This document shows positions 1 to 12,897 of a stretch of 64,000 bases of DNA, in pieces. Positions within the stretch are counted from its first letter, which is position 1; every line of letters begins with the position of its first letter. The position numbers were made by a program, and so were the translations under genes. This DNA is from Proteles cristata cristata (lineage: Eukaryota; Chordata; Mammalia; Carnivora; Hyaenidae): assembly GCA_017311185.1 (NCBI GenBank), contig JAESUZ010005104.1, forward strand, positions 62,001 through 126,000, given 5' to 3'. The notes under the pieces are model-generated. The model made no database searches. It was not told the DNA's origin and was given only the letters and a program-made list of their open reading frames with translations.

Positions 1-250
1 TCGCACCCGCCTGCAGCCCGGAGGGGAGCGCGCCCGCCCGCCGCCCCGAGCCCCGCACACCCCATCGCGCACGCTGCGCCGCCGCCCGCGGGAAGCCTTC
101 CTCCCTCACCTGGCCCGGCCGTGGCTCCCTTCCGCCTCGCTCCCCCTGCCGGCCGCGCCTCCATTACCGAGAGGTAGGAGTCCTGGCGGGGCACCGGCCT
201 GCGCGGGCCAGGAGGGCCGAACGGCCGGGGTTGAGAGCCGCCCGGGTCTG
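1..250. promoter_or_regulatory. Edge of a CpG island, probable TBX1 promoter region
   Basis: Very GC- and CpG-dense sequence that continues off the left end, with CpG density dropping sharply after about 250. It contains a minus-strand splice donor at 108-109. Its distance to GP1BB, about 29 kb on the 3' side, resembles the spacing I recall between GP1BB and TBX1 in human (about 32 kb). The island assignment is seen directly; the link to TBX1 is inferred from gene order. Confidence 0.6.
110..180 (-). other. TBX1: Probable 5' non-coding exon of TBX1 (partial gene, rest beyond the left edge)
   Basis: On the minus strand the sequence reads CCAG|GTGAGG with the donor GT at 109-108, a strong 5' splice site inside a CpG island. 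The exon's 5' limit cannot be seen; 180 is a nominal boundary. A minus-strand ATG at 164-162 is followed by an open frame up to the donor, but nothing in it matches the T-box protein, so it is more likely 5' untranslated sequence. TBX1 encodes a T-box transcription factor of pharyngeal and outflow-tract development and should lie in the same orientation as SEPTIN5 and GP1BB, downstream of them. No T-box coding exon is in the window, so the identity rests on gene order and spacing. Confidence 0.4.
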
Positions 251-3200
251 CCTTCTCAGGCCGCAGGCTGCCCCCTTTGCCTGGGACACAGAAGGAACAC
301 AAGGGCCGCATTTTGCGGCTGGCTGCGAAGTCAGGGTGACTATGGGACCATTTTACAGGCCCTAAAACCGAGGCTGGGTGTTGACAGTCCGCAGTTAGGT
401 ACAGGGTGGACACTCGAAGTCCTGCGGAGGCCAGGAGGTGGGATGGGCTGGAGGAGGGCAAGACTGAGGCACCGCTCGGCACCAGCACAGCTGTAGCCTC
501 TGCTTCCCTCTGGGCCAGGCATGGGGCCCCACATGGGCGCTTGGCTGTGCCCTCCAGCGTTACCCTAGGATGCCCAGACAGCACCCCCGTGCGACTCAGC
601 ATCTTTGGAGTTTTGCCTGAAGCAAGTCCTGTTTTCGGAGGTTTTCTCGCCAGTGTGCTAGAGGTGCTCTCTGCAGGGTACTGACTAGCCAGCCGTTTGC
701 CCGCCTCCTCCAGGGAGAGCACATGGCTCCCCCAGGGGAGCTGTCACCACAGCCACCCCTACACTCTTTTGGCAGGACCGCACTTTTCGTCTCCTGTCCA
801 TTGTAAAGGCAGGACTACAGCGCTGCGACCATGCTACCGCTGCTCATAACTCACTCAGAACTTCTCCACTCCCAACCCTGGAAGGACCTGTGCACCTTTG
901 TGCCTCCCTGGAGGCAAAGCGCACAGATCCTTGCACTCTGTGCTCCCAAAGACGAAGGGCACACCAGCCGCTCCTCCAGCACGGGTCTCCAATGTGTCTG
1001 GGGCAAATGCACACACTGAGGGATTCATGGAGGTGCCCACAGGACATGAGCGCGTGGCGCACTGGAGACCCTCCGTCCTCCAGGAACCAGAGTTTGGATC
1101 GGGGCAGGAGCAGGCTGCACCTCCCAGAGACAGAGAACAGCTCAGTTTTACGAGGTCCCATTCATTCGTTTCCGAATTGATCAGCCGGGAACTACCTCAA
1201 GTGTCTGCTTAGATTCAGCCTCAGGGATCTCAGAGAAAAGTCCTGCATCAGGAGCACCCTGCGCCCAGGCTTTCTGCTGCAGTCAGTGACTCCACCCCAG
1301 GACGAGCCTTCAGCCTTCGGAGCCAAGTTTCCACAGGGCGGCAGCAGGGGCGGGAGGGAGGCAACCTTCGCTGGAGCCGGGAGAGAGGCAGGCACGCTGG
1401 GCGGCTCTGTCCCCACGTCTTGCTCCAGCCCACCACTGGTGCCTCACGGAGAAGAACGTTGGCCCCTGGGGGGCGCCCTATCATTCCTCCATCCAGTGAA
1501 GGTGCTTTGTCCCCCCCACCCCCATGCCGCAAATGTGGCTTTCAGGGAGGCGCTGGCGTGGATGGGGAGGGACCCCAAGCTCTCGAGGCGGATGGGTGGG
1601 GCTGCCATGCTCACACTGCCTGCAGGGTGTCTGTGCAGTATGGCCTCCTTAACCTCGGTGCCCAGCCACAGAGCTGGGAGAAGAACCTCTGGCTCCCCTT
1701 AGTAAAAGATCAAGTTCAGTCCACCTCAGGGTCTGTATCAAAGCCTGGTTTCCAATCAGCAGGCGCCCCACATGGGGCACTGCTTGCCTGAGCCCTGTCT
1801 GACCACATACTTTGCATTTACAGACTGTCGGGTGCTGGGCTGGGACTGGGGGGGGTGGTCTTCAGGGGCTTATGGTGTGGTCTGGGGCTGGGGCCAGAAC
1901 GGAGGGTGGGGGTGGGTGGGCAAGAGCAGTTTCCTGCCCTGGCCCTGCGGTGCCCACATCTGGTCTCCCATGACACTGTCCCGCAAAGTTGGAGGAGGTG
2001 AATCCCTCTCTCCAGCTTGAAGACTCAATGTACCCAGAAGAGCAATGGCTCCGTTGGCCTCTAACTGCTCCCTGGCCCTTTCCTCCTCATGCCCCTCCCC
2101 CAGAAGCAGAATTCTCTATGAGCCCCCCACTAGGCTTCCTCCTTGGTGCTGGGCTCTTACCCTAACGTGGGTGGGGATGTGTGTCTGTGCCCAGCCCTGA
2201 GTTCTGGTGGGTGCGGCAGGCATCAGTCAGAAGTCCTGCCTATGGGCCCCAGGCCCACAGTGGGGTTCACGCGAGGGGGACTAGGGGCTCCGAGGAGATG
2301 CCCAAGAGTGCCCGGCCAGGCAGATCTGAGGGAGTTCTTGGCAAAGGTCCAGGAGTTAGAAACAGCCTGCTGTGTGCACTCTGGTGGCTTGGAGAGAACA
2401 TGGGTTGGAGGTAAGCTGAGGCATGGGCAGGGAAGGGGCTGGCTCTCTCAGCCCTCCTCTGACATCCCCTAGGACTCTGGGCCCCAGTGCCACCTGTCTC
2501 CTGGTCCCAGAGTAGGAGTTGCTCTGTATCTGGAGGTTGGTGCCAGAACCATGGGGAATGGTGGCTGCAGGATGAGCAAAGAGGGAAACTGAGACTTGCT
2601 GGGTAGATACTGGAGTGGACAGCAGCAGTGGGAAGGAAAGGTAAGACAGAGAGACACACACCCCTGTGACAGCAGGCGCCTCAGAGCTGGGAGGGGGTGG
2701 GCCAGGGCCTGCACAGCCGTGCACAGCTGGGTCACAGCCTCCATCTGCCCAGAGCGTAGCTGCACCCCCTCACTGTGGGTGCTGTCTTCCAGGAGGACAC
2801 GAGCGGGGACCTGGTGAGAGGGGTAGCCAGGCCGGATGGGGATGTCAGCTAGGCCTGGGTGACAGCACCCCCTGGCCCCCCGCCGGGCATCAGGGCCTCC
2901 CGCAGCCTGGAAGTTCCCACAACTCCAGAACAAACAAACAAACAGACTGATGCAGAGCCGGGCCCTGGGCCCCTCTCCGATTTCTGGTCCTGTTGATTTA
3001 GCTGCCCACTTGGTGGGAGGACCCAGCCACATGGGGAGCTGGCTGTCCATCTGTCTGTCCATCTCCTGGCGACACAAGCCCCTCCACCCCAGGTGCTGTC
3101 AGGCAGAAACACAGGTGATCTAGATTTAGTCTGACAGGACTGAGGAAGCCAGCCCCACCAGCACCCTTACTTGCCCTCTTTGGCCAGGGCAGGAGGACCT

Positions 3201-3337
3201 ATACTATCCAGGGAAAAGGACGGGCCCCAAAGGTTCCTGGTGTGTATTGGCTGAAGGTGAGGGGCCAGGAGATGGACAGCTCCTCAGGTTCCTCTGGCCA
3301 GCAGGGGAAGCCGGTGGGGTCCCAGTATCCCCCTGTC
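251..3337. other. Non-coding, TBX1-proximal upstream sequence
   Basis: GC-rich single-copy-looking DNA without a believable gene. The open frames overlap on both strands, lack recognisable domains and have no consistent splice context. A G-run-rich patch at about 1,838-1,922 could form quadruplexes. A short MIR-like trace ('ccattttacaggccctaaaaccgagg') lies at about 347-373. Confidence 0.5.
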
Positions 3338-3361
3338 ATGCACTCACATGGCATCGACCCC

Positions 3362-3650
3362 CCCCCCACAAACACATGAGCATGGATGAACACGTATGCA
3401 CACACCACACACATGCATGAACACACCCAGGGATGTGTACACACACATGCATGTTACACACACAAGCATGGACTTCCATGTACATGTGTATACACTGGAT
3501 GCCTATGAGCATGGGCACACACACACATGCTGCTTACACACATGTGAGCAGGGGCACACACATACATGCATTGTTCATATATACAGACACCAGTGCAGGC
3601 TAGAGCGCACATACTGGCACTCGCAGAACATATACTCACTCATGCATGGA
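3362..3650. repeat. Degenerate CA/CATG-rich microsatellite
   Basis: Interrupted (CA)n and CATG-rich DNA with many short repeats such as 'acacacatgcatg'. The long open frames here on both strands, with runs of Met, His, Thr, Cys and Val, are by-products of the repeat and not genes. Confidence 0.85.
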
Positions 3651-3737
3651 TGTGCAAGTGTATCCTTCACGGTGGCCTTCGGTGTCCATGACACTCATTT
3701 CACTAATTCAAGGGGACTTTAGATTTACTTGACTTGG

Positions 3738-3950
3738 GGGGCGCCTGGGTGGCTTAGTCGGTTAAGCGTCCGATTTTCGCTTGGGTCATTATCTCGCGGT
3801 TCGTGGGTTCGAGCCCCGCGTCGGGCTCTGTGCTGACTGCCAGCTCAGAGCCTGGAGCCTGTTTCAGTCTGTGACTCCCTCTCTCTCTGACCCTCCCCTG
3901 CTCACGCTGTCTCTCTCTCTCTCCTAGAAATAAATTAAAAAAAAAAAAAA
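3738..3950 (+). mobile_element. CAN-SINE (felid tRNA-Lys SINE), full length, young
   Basis: Runs from the 'ggcgcctgggtggc' head through 'ggttcgtgggttcgag' (B-box-like) and the CT tract to a poly(A) tail. It is flanked by a perfect 17-bp target-site duplication, agatttacttgacttgg, at 3,721-3,737 and 3,951-3,967. A perfect duplication implies recent insertion. Confidence 0.97.
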
Positions 3951-4431
3951 AGATTTACTTGACTTGGATGAGGTCTGTGGGGAGCTGCAGGCACCACATG
4001 ATGAAGGAAGAATAAAATGTTGCAGTCCACTCATGTTGGGAAATATCCTGAAGGTGAAATCTAATGGCCAGGATGATGTCCTGGCTGTTGGGTACAGGAA
4101 GAGTCTCTCAACAGGGTCACACAACAGGATCCTTCTGAGTGGAATCACCTCGGAGGTCAGTCTCCATGCTCAGGCCCCAGACCTGAATGAAGCTTGGTGG
4201 CTAAAATGAGCCCTGGGAGGCTCTGAAAAGTAAGAAACCGGGGACAGGGCCAGAAGCAATGAAAGAATGACCACTAAGCCAGTTACATCAGCGCCATTGT
4301 TAATAGGTGCAAGTGAGGGCGTGCTCCCTTCTGGTCTTTGGATATGTTATGTCTCCCCTTACAGATACTTAGAACATTTAAAATAATGGAATATATCCAA
4401 CTTGGAATTTTTGTTAAATGCTTAAGTTAGC

Positions 4432-4650
4432 GGGGCACCTGGGTGACTCAATCGGTTAAGCATCTGACATCCACTCAGGTCATGATCTCATGGTTCGTGA
4501 GTTCGAGCCCCTCATCAGACTCTGTGCTGACAGGTTGGAGCCTGGAGCCTGCTTCAGATTCTGTGTCTCCCTCTCTCTCTCTGCCCCTCCCCCACTCACA
4601 TTCTGTCTCTCTCTCTCTCTCAAAAATAAATATTAAAAATATTTTTTAAA
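4432..4650 (+). mobile_element. CAN-SINE, full length
   Basis: Head 'ggggcacctgggtgac', 'ggttcgtgagttcgag' box, CT tract and 'aaaaataaat' tail. The target-site duplication aaatgcttaagttagc flanks it (4,416-4,431 and about 4,652-4,667). Confidence 0.95.
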
Positions 4651-7600
4651 AAATGCTTAAGTTAGCAATTAAATTCAAGCTGTCCACGTATTCATGGTGA
4701 CAGCGAAGTGGGACTCTTTGGAGAAACTGTGTCAAAATCTGGTCCAAGGGCAGTGGAGAATTGGCTCTGCACCTGTGCCCCTCTTTGTCTACTCTGCTCC
4801 TTGGTTGAGCCCCCAGGGATGCTAGATTGTCCCCATTAGCCCAGGATGCTGTAAGCCTGAGGCAGCCAGAGCCTCCGCACCCATTGCTCTCAGTAGGTCC
4901 ACCTTGATTCTTTCTGCCCACTGACCCAGAGCTGAAGGCGGGAGGCGGATGCACTGTCCAGCCTCAGGCAGGTGGCAGGGATGCTGCTGTCACAGCAGAA
5001 TTAATGTGAAGGCACAGTGGCCTATGGTCAAGGCTCTAGAGTTGCGGCCCCTCTGCTGAGGGCGAGCACCCAATGGACAGAGGGGAGACTAAGGGCATGG
5101 AGAGACCTGGGGAGCAACTGGATTTCCTTGGTGCACGCCCCTCCCCAGTGCATCTTCCAGCCCGGTCTGGTCTCCTGCCTTTCTGCAGACAGCTATGTGC
5201 CTTGGGGGGAAGCTGCTGGAGAAAAGGCAGGGATAACATTTTGGAGAATTGGCACCATTAGGCAAAGCTTGCTGTCCGCTCGGCCCTTCAGAGCAGGGCA
5301 GAATCTGGGGCGACTTGGTCATCGTGAGCTGGGGCCAGGTGTGATCCTTACTCTGCTCTGTCCAGTGTCTGGGACACACCTTGGCCTCTCCAAGTGTCAG
5401 TGTTCTTGCCTGAGAAATAGGAAGAATTCTCAAGGCCCAACAGGGTGGACAAGGGAAGCTTTGTCAGCTCTTTGACATAGTTCCCTGGTTGCCCAGGACA
5501 GGCAGCTGTTGCCTCTGTGACTCTGCGGGGCCACCAGGCCTGTCCTGGGATTTAGTGGCCCAGTGGGGAGTGGTCCTGGCTGTGTCCCCAAGAAGCCCAG
5601 TTACAAACATTCTTCCCAGCCTCCACACCTGGCTCAGGTACCTGGACTCAACCTCAGTTTCCCCGTGTTCATGAGCGTGGCTCCGCCCCACCCCAGCCAG
5701 ACAAATCCCTTCCCTCCTCCAAGACTCTGCTGAACCAGGTTGGAATTTCTCAAAAGCAAACAAACAGGCGAGCTCAGAGTTGCGGTTTTCAGAGCTCAGA
5801 TTCCTCCTGTCTGTCTGAGCCAGCGTCAAGCCCGGCCAGCCGCCCCCGGGCAGGCTGGACGGGGCCCACAGCTGAGGCCCCCAGGTCATCCGCTATTGGA
5901 CCAGCATGGAGGTGCCAGGCTCAGAGCTGACCCAAAGCACTGGGCTGCCCCACGTCTCCCCCACCCCGAGACCCTGCAAGCGTGGCAGGAGGCTGCAGCC
6001 TGCACCAAGCAGAAAGGACTCCTGGCCCTGGTGGTACATGGCTGGACGTGGACACAAATCTGCTGTGGGGACAACGACTGGTGACGGTGTCCTGCTGAGG
6101 TGCGGCAGGCAGAGCTGTTGGAGCAGGGCTAGTGAGGACTGGAGGGGTTGAGGGCTCAGAGGATCAATGTACTGGGGAGTGACCCTAGGCAGCGGGTGGT
6201 GATGTGGAGGTGCAGAGGCAGGGCCATGGTGGCCCTGTGGGAACGCGGGGGGTGGGGAGGTGGTTGGTCGAGGGTGGGAAGGCACCTCAAGGGGCAGAAG
6301 GGGCTAGGAGGGAGGGCTGGGACAAGGGGAGGGGCGGAGGGGGCTCTCGCCAGGTGGTCTTAATCTCCTCAGTGAAATAGGAGTCCTGGGGGCGGGCGGG
6401 GGAGGTGGGAGCCTGAGACAGCTGCGGGGAGGGGACAGCCTGACAGCCCTGAGGCCCCCCAGACTGGGAGCCCCTGCCTGCCAGGCCTGCTCCCTGAGTC
6501 AGTCTTGGGTCCCTGGGCCGAGACTTGGAGCCGGTTCTTCTACCCACCCCTCCCCCCTGGCCTCTTCTGCCTTCATGGCCCAGGGGGTCTGGCCTGTGTC
6601 TGTGAATGTGTGTAGAGTGTGGCCTGGCCTTTCCTGCTGTCTCTGCAGCCTCCGGTGATGGTGACGGGGTGGAGCAGAGGCTGGGTCACTTTCACCTCTA
6701 CTGAAGCCCCCCAACTTAGATCCCCGCTAACCCACTAAGCTATCAATGGCCCGAAGGTAATGCCAGTTTGGGGGGCAGGGAGGTGGAAGTAGGGGCCTCT
6801 GGTCAGGCCTGGACCTTCAGTTTCCCCTCGCTAGCCCTCCACAGAGACCAGAAGGACAGCAGGGAGGGACTGGGTGGGTTTCCTCTTTTACCCACCAAGG
6901 AGCCTCCCAGAGATGGGGAAAGTGAGGCTGAGAGGAGGTGAGTGAAATTGGCCGTGGCCACTAGGCAGTGGGGACAGAAGTGACGTGGGCCACGTGGAGG
7001 CGCCGGCTACCCCATCCCGCTAAGTGGGTGCTTGGCACCAGCTGTGCTGGGTGGACAGATAGACAGATGCGAGCTTTCACCAGTGTCCCAAGCCAACCCA
7101 GCCCCTCCTTCCAGGGCCTTTGCCAGGACCTAATGCACCCAGGCTGCCCCGTGCTGGGCGGGGGTGTGGGCGGCGCCAGGCTGTCTCAGGCCTCCCTGGG
7201 AATGGCCAGGCCCTGGGACAGATGTGAGTGTCTGAGGTGCCCACTGAAGAAACCGAGGCCGCCCTCTGTCAAAGGCAATGTGAAGTGGGAGCTCCTAGGA
7301 CTTCCCAGGCCTGACTTTCCTTCCGATTCCGTAGCAGGCGCCTCTCTGACTTGCCCGCCTGCTTGGGTCCCAGCTCCTGTCTGGGGTCTTGACCATGTGT
7401 CCCCTCCTTCTTGGCTCTGTGTCATGGTTCTGCCCCCAGTGACAATTAAACCTGTCTTAGGCCTGTGCCCTTTTGCACCTGCTGGGTCCTGCACTCTGTA
7501 GGATGGGTTGGGGGGGGCGGCACTCACTCCAGGGCATTTGCCAGTGGTGTCACTGTTCCCTTCCAGGCCGGAATTGGGGGGCCAGGCAGGGAATCGGGAG

Positions 7601-10600
7601 ACCAGGCTGGCTCTTGCGTGGAGAGCAGCAGTGAGCATCAAGGCAGGCCCAAGCCATTTTGATAGGCGACCTCAGATGTCCGCAAGTAGGTGGCACATGA
7701 GTGGGGCTAAGCCAGCCTTTGTGAGCTGGACCAGGGCTCCACCTGAGGAGTCAGCCCACACTGGTGGGGGAAGGTCCAGGGACTGGTCCTGAGCTCTCCT
7801 CTCTCCAGAGCCCCTTCAGTGTAGCACCCAGAAAATTCCCTCACAGGGTCTCAGGTGCTGCTTTCCCAGCAAGCTCCTCCCACCAGTCTCCAACAAGATG
7901 AATGTTCATCAATTTAGAGGGAATTTTTGCAGATTCTTTCCTAACATCTGCTAAGATCAGCCATAGGTCTACTGCATGGGTGAGTACCTTTCGGCATGGA
8001 AAGGTAGAATGTAGCAATACCCTATAGATATCTGCAGGGCTGTTCCCAGGCAAAGGAAGCAGCCCAAATCTCAGGGGAGAAAGTTCTAGAAGGAACTATA
8101 TTGCTCCCAGATGAAGAAAAGCTGAGATTGTCTTAAGTGTCTGGGAGGCAAGCAAAGGAGGTGGCCATCAGGAAGGGAGGAGGACAGTGGGGGGTGGGGA
8201 CGCATAGGCCACAAGCCTAGACACTGAGTCCCTGGGACTGAATCTGAAGGGCATTTTGTGGACTCCAGCTTTGGGCTTCTGACCTTGCTTCCTGGGCCCT
8301 TTGGACACTCAGCATGAGTCTGTTCTCTGCGAGTCGTCTGCTCTGGGAGCAAGGGCTGACGACCTGTGGCCTGCATGCTGAGGACTTTGGGGTCCTTTCT
8401 CAAGCCACCAAACATGCCCAGTGGGAGCCTGGGGCCCTCCTTCCTAGCCCAGGACTGGGGCTGTGAGGATAACTGTGTTATGGATCAGGGAATAAGAGCA
8501 GAGGTCTGAGGCTCAAAGACATGTCCCAGCTCGGCCCATGGGGGCTTCAGGGGCTGTTATGGTAAAAAGCAGTCATTGATTGTTGGGTGCCTAGCATTGT
8601 GTTGGTAAATTATACCTGTTATGTACACACTTCACGCAGCAGGAGTGGTCATGGTGTAAGTGCTGAGGACACTGCTCTAGAGTTTGGTTATTGCCCTCTT
8701 GGTGAAACAGGTCACCTCCTCCCTTCTACATGTGCTGTCTCTTTTAATGTGGCCCTAAGTGTCCTTGGCTCTGATCTTGAGGCTGGATGTCTCCCAAAGA
8801 GATGCCCAGGCCCTTCCAGACCTCCTGGCAGTACCCTCACCCCACCCCACCAGTTAGTCTATGCCCTGGACCTAGTCTCAGAGCAGCTCATCACCATATG
8901 ACAGCCAGCATCAAGCATCTTGAATTTCTGACAAAGGGACCCCCCACCTGGTGGCAGCTGACACCTGAGCCCACCCCACCCAGTGGCAAGGGGCAGGGGT
9001 GAGTGACCTGGCTGGAGACAGCTGCTATGGGAACTTCAGTCAGAAAATCCCAATGTCACTCACCCTGGTTCCAGAGGGGAGACTGAGGCACAGAGCAAGG
9101 CAAGGCCTCTGGCATCTTTGAGGGGCCTTGCCCATCCAAGGGTCCTGCCACAATCCAGCTTGGCCCTGCCCTCGGTGCCCTGTCCACCTCTGCTGTCCAC
9201 CCGCCCGCCCAGGCAGAAAATGGCCATTTCCTCCGGCCCCTGCCCCAGGGAGCGACACGGAGCTGGCAAAACAAACAGGCCGTTCCTCTTGTGGCCGCCG
9301 GCTGGTGATGGATGGCCAGAGGGGCTGGCCTCGCTGATGGACGACCGCCCATCATGTGTGGGCTGGAGGCGGGGGCCCAGTGAAGCTTGGACACAGGCGC
9401 AGACACACACTCATGAGCTGCAGTGCTGGCCTCACCCTACCTGAGACATTCTCCGGGCCAGAGCCTCAGTGGACCAAGACCCAGGCCTACTATCTCTCCC
9501 AGCCTCAATCTCTCCATCGATGTCATGGGTGTCAGTCTAGGTCTCTGTCATGGGCAAGGGGTGACCCAAGCTACCTGATGGTAGGGTCCTTCGTAGCCCC
9601 TCTGAGGCTCCCACCTGTCTCCCAGAGGGCAAGCAAGCCGTCCTCAGCCTGTACTCTAGTCCTGGCCAGGCCAGGGTCTTTTGAAGCCTCTATCAGCACC
9701 TTTGTGTGCCTGCTCAGGCTCACGGGGCCTCCACCACCTGGGTCCCCCAGCAGAGCCTGAACTGGCCGTGCAGGGGATGGTGCCTAGTTGAGGTTGAGTC
9801 CCTGAGCTCAGGGCAGGGTCAGGCAGGCACACCAGGAGTGTCTGAGGCATGAACAAAGCCTAGGCAGCGGGATTCCAGGTCTCAGAGGTCCGACAGGGTC
9901 TGGATCCACTGCGCTGACCCAGAAGGCCCTGGGGTCCTCTGCCTCAGTTATCCCTGCCCCAGCCTTCATTGGCAGCCCCTCTACCTGTTGGGGCAGGGAT
10001 TATCACCTTGTACAGGTGGATGAACCAAGGCTTGGGGGAATTCTTCCTGTAGGGAGGACAGGCCTGGGCTGGCTTGGGCCCCACTGGGCACTCTTGAGCC
10101 TTGCTGCACCCAGCCGATGGTGGCTCCAACCAGGCAGGGGCAGATGTGTGTTTGTGGTCCCACAGAGGCCACAGCTGACAAGCCTGCAGTCCTGGCAGGC
10201 TCAGAGACCTCCTGGCCCTAACTGCCGGCCACCTGCAGGGCCCGAGGGACACCCAGCTACCCAGCTTGAGGCCTGTAGCAGCGCAGGCCACCCAGCTGGT
10301 GACCGGCTGGAGAGGAAGGGGCAGCTGTAGCCAGGCCTCTGACCCCCGCCCCTCAACTGCCCAGCCCTACCGGGAGCACGTCTGGCCAAAAGGAAGCTTC
10401 TGAGACCCCCACTTCCTGAACCTCAGAGCAGGCTGGGCTGGGGCCGCCCACTTCCCTCCAGAGCCCCCAGCCCTGCCCTCAGCTACTCCAACACAGTCCT
10501 GCAGCTCCACAGGAGCTACGTGTTTCCAGAGCGGAGGGGGGCAGAGGGAGTGGCCAGGAGATGTGCCCTGATCTAGGGTCAGCAGGGGCAGGAAGCCCTG

Positions 10601-11669
10601 TTGAATGGGGTATGAAGACCTGGTGAGTAAGGGGCCTGGCTAGAAGGTGAGGGCTGGGCCAAGGAGGGACCTCTCTGGGAGAGGAGGCTGCTCACAGAGC
10701 AGGGTGATACGTCTGCCATAGGACCCTTTGGATGCAGGCTAGCTGACTGGTTCAACCCTGTGGGTGCCAGATGGGCCCACCTCCGCCATGGCCAGGGTGA
10801 TGCCCCGGTCCAGCCATCAGCTTCTAGAGCTGGGCTGGGGATGACTGAGGTCATGGTTGCTCATTGATATGGACCGTGGGAGTAACAGGTGATGTCACAG
10901 CTGGAGTATCTTACGGAGGGTCTATGGGAAGAGATCTGGGGTCCTGGGTGGAGGCTCTCAGGACGTCAGGTCTGGTGAGCTGGGACTGTGCCTGCTGGGC
11001 TGGTCAGGCTGAGATGTCCCAGCCCCTCCATGCTGCTGGGGGCAGGAAGTCTGGGTCTGGCCTGGGCTGGCAGAATCGGGGCAGGACCAAGGGCCACACA
11101 GGGCAGGAAGTGGCCCTGGACTTCAGCAGGGATGGGTGGCCTCTGAGAGGCCATTTCCTCCCTGAGAACATCCTGCCCAGGCAGCAACAGGGAAGAGGGC
11201 TCGAGTCTGGGCAGGCAGGAAGGGCCTGGGGCTCAGCATCCCCTCAGGCAGGACCCTGGGAGGTCCCAGGAGGGAATGACCTCATAGATGTCTGAGCCTC
11301 AGGAACTAAATAAAGGGCCAACTGGACCTCCCCCAACCCCGACCTGGAGCTCCTGGGCCTCCACCTTGGTCTGGGTTCCTGGAGTTTCCAGTAGCCAGCC
11401 TTATTCTGCTATGGCCAGGAGCTCAGACCCCTCTGCCTAGCCTCAGTTTCCCACATGAGCCATGGCCAGAACCCATGTCTCCCAACCTTCATGCAGCTAT
11501 GAACAGAGGGCTGAGAGCCGAGGGAGAGGCCCCACAGACAGCAACCTGTGCCTCAGAGCTCAGCCCAAGCCATCAGGCTGGGCCTGGGCAGATGGCCCAG
11601 CCCCAGCTGCCCCTGCTCCGGGCCCCGGGAGGGGGTCAGCGGCCCAACACCCTCCCGCCCAACCATGTC

Positions 11670-11679
11670 CTAAATATAA
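11670..11679 (+). promoter_or_regulatory. Candidate MEF2 site in the TBX1 upstream region
   Basis: CTAAATATAA fits the MEF2 consensus YTAWWWWTAR exactly and stands out in GC-rich surroundings. A single consensus match is weak evidence; function is inferred. Confidence 0.25.
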
Positions 11680-12897
11680 CCAGAGCAGGCGCCTGGCCGG
11701 GAATAGAGACCTCTGTCAGCCCCCAGCAGGTGCCAGTGGGAGGAAGGTCAGCGTGATTGGCAGGGGTGCTGGCCGGGCAGGCAGCCAGATGTGGGTCATG
11801 TGAATGTCCGGTGGCAAGGCCCACGGGTGGGGCAGCGTGTCCTCACAGGACAGCTGGGTGGCCAGCTCGCCCTGTTCAGGTTAACTCTGGACCCTGCCCT
11901 CACCCTCACCCCATTTCTGAGGCTGCTGCCAGGCCCCCAGAAGGGTCAGGCCTGCCCGGCACTGTCCATGTGACTGAGCCCTTAGCACAGTCCCACCCTG
12001 CCACTCTGGTCCCCAACAGCCCCAGCCTGCAGCCCCACGTGGTGACTGAACATCCATCTGGCCACGTGGGGTCACTGAGTGGATGCTCTGAACGCCGTCT
12101 GGCACTGTCCAACATCCCTCTGTCCCTCACCCTTGCATGGTTCTTCTTTCCCCTCCACCCTTAGTCTGTTCCTGCCCCGTATGCTCAGCCTTGTGCTATC
12201 CCCAGACCCTTTACCCCAGGCTGTTCTGAGCTGACCACTAGCCTGGCTGATGGAGCTTAACTCCAGGTCCTCCCCCTCAGGACCTTACCTCCTGTCCTGG
12301 CATCAGGCTGCTCCTGACCTGAGAGTCAGGTGGGGCCCCTTGAGCCCCATATCACTGGGGTCAGGGCCCCGAGGAAGGCAGGCCCTCTCAGCCCCCTCAG
12401 GCAGCATCCCACACTCCAGGCCAGGTCCCTCCCTGGCCTGTCTCCTGAACCCAATGCTGCATCCCCCTCTGCTGGGCGAGTCCTGGACACCCGTCAGCTG
12501 CCCTTGGACATGGCTCTCACCAGCCAGCTTGCTCTACTATTCCCTTAAAGCGAAGCCTTCTCTCCCACTCCTTCCTGTTTAGAGGAGACTGTCCTGCTAA
12601 GAATTTGCAAATATACCAAAAAATGCCAAGCAGCCTGACGGATGGGTCCTTGCTAGTTTTCCACTGTGGACACCCCAGTTACTTGAATACCAGTCAACAG
12701 TCTCTCCCCTGTGTGACTAAAGTCATGGGCAAGGGAAGTGGGGCAAGAGTGGCGATGCTGGAGTGGAGAAGCCTGTCCGAGGCACCTCACAGCTCCAGTG
12801 GTCTGACCTGAGCCTCCGAAGCAGGTTGAGGGCAGGTTGAGGCCAAGAGTGGAGGCTCATGAGTTCAAGACCCCCAGCTGCTCCTGGACCTCCCTGG

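Noticed and set aside
3336..3722. Overlapping His/Thr/Cys-rich frames
   Set aside because: Products of the CA/CATG microsatellite.
7425..7470. ATTAAA after 'cccccagtgaca' as a gene 3' end
   Set aside because: No exon or coding frame leads into it, and the hexamer is common by chance.
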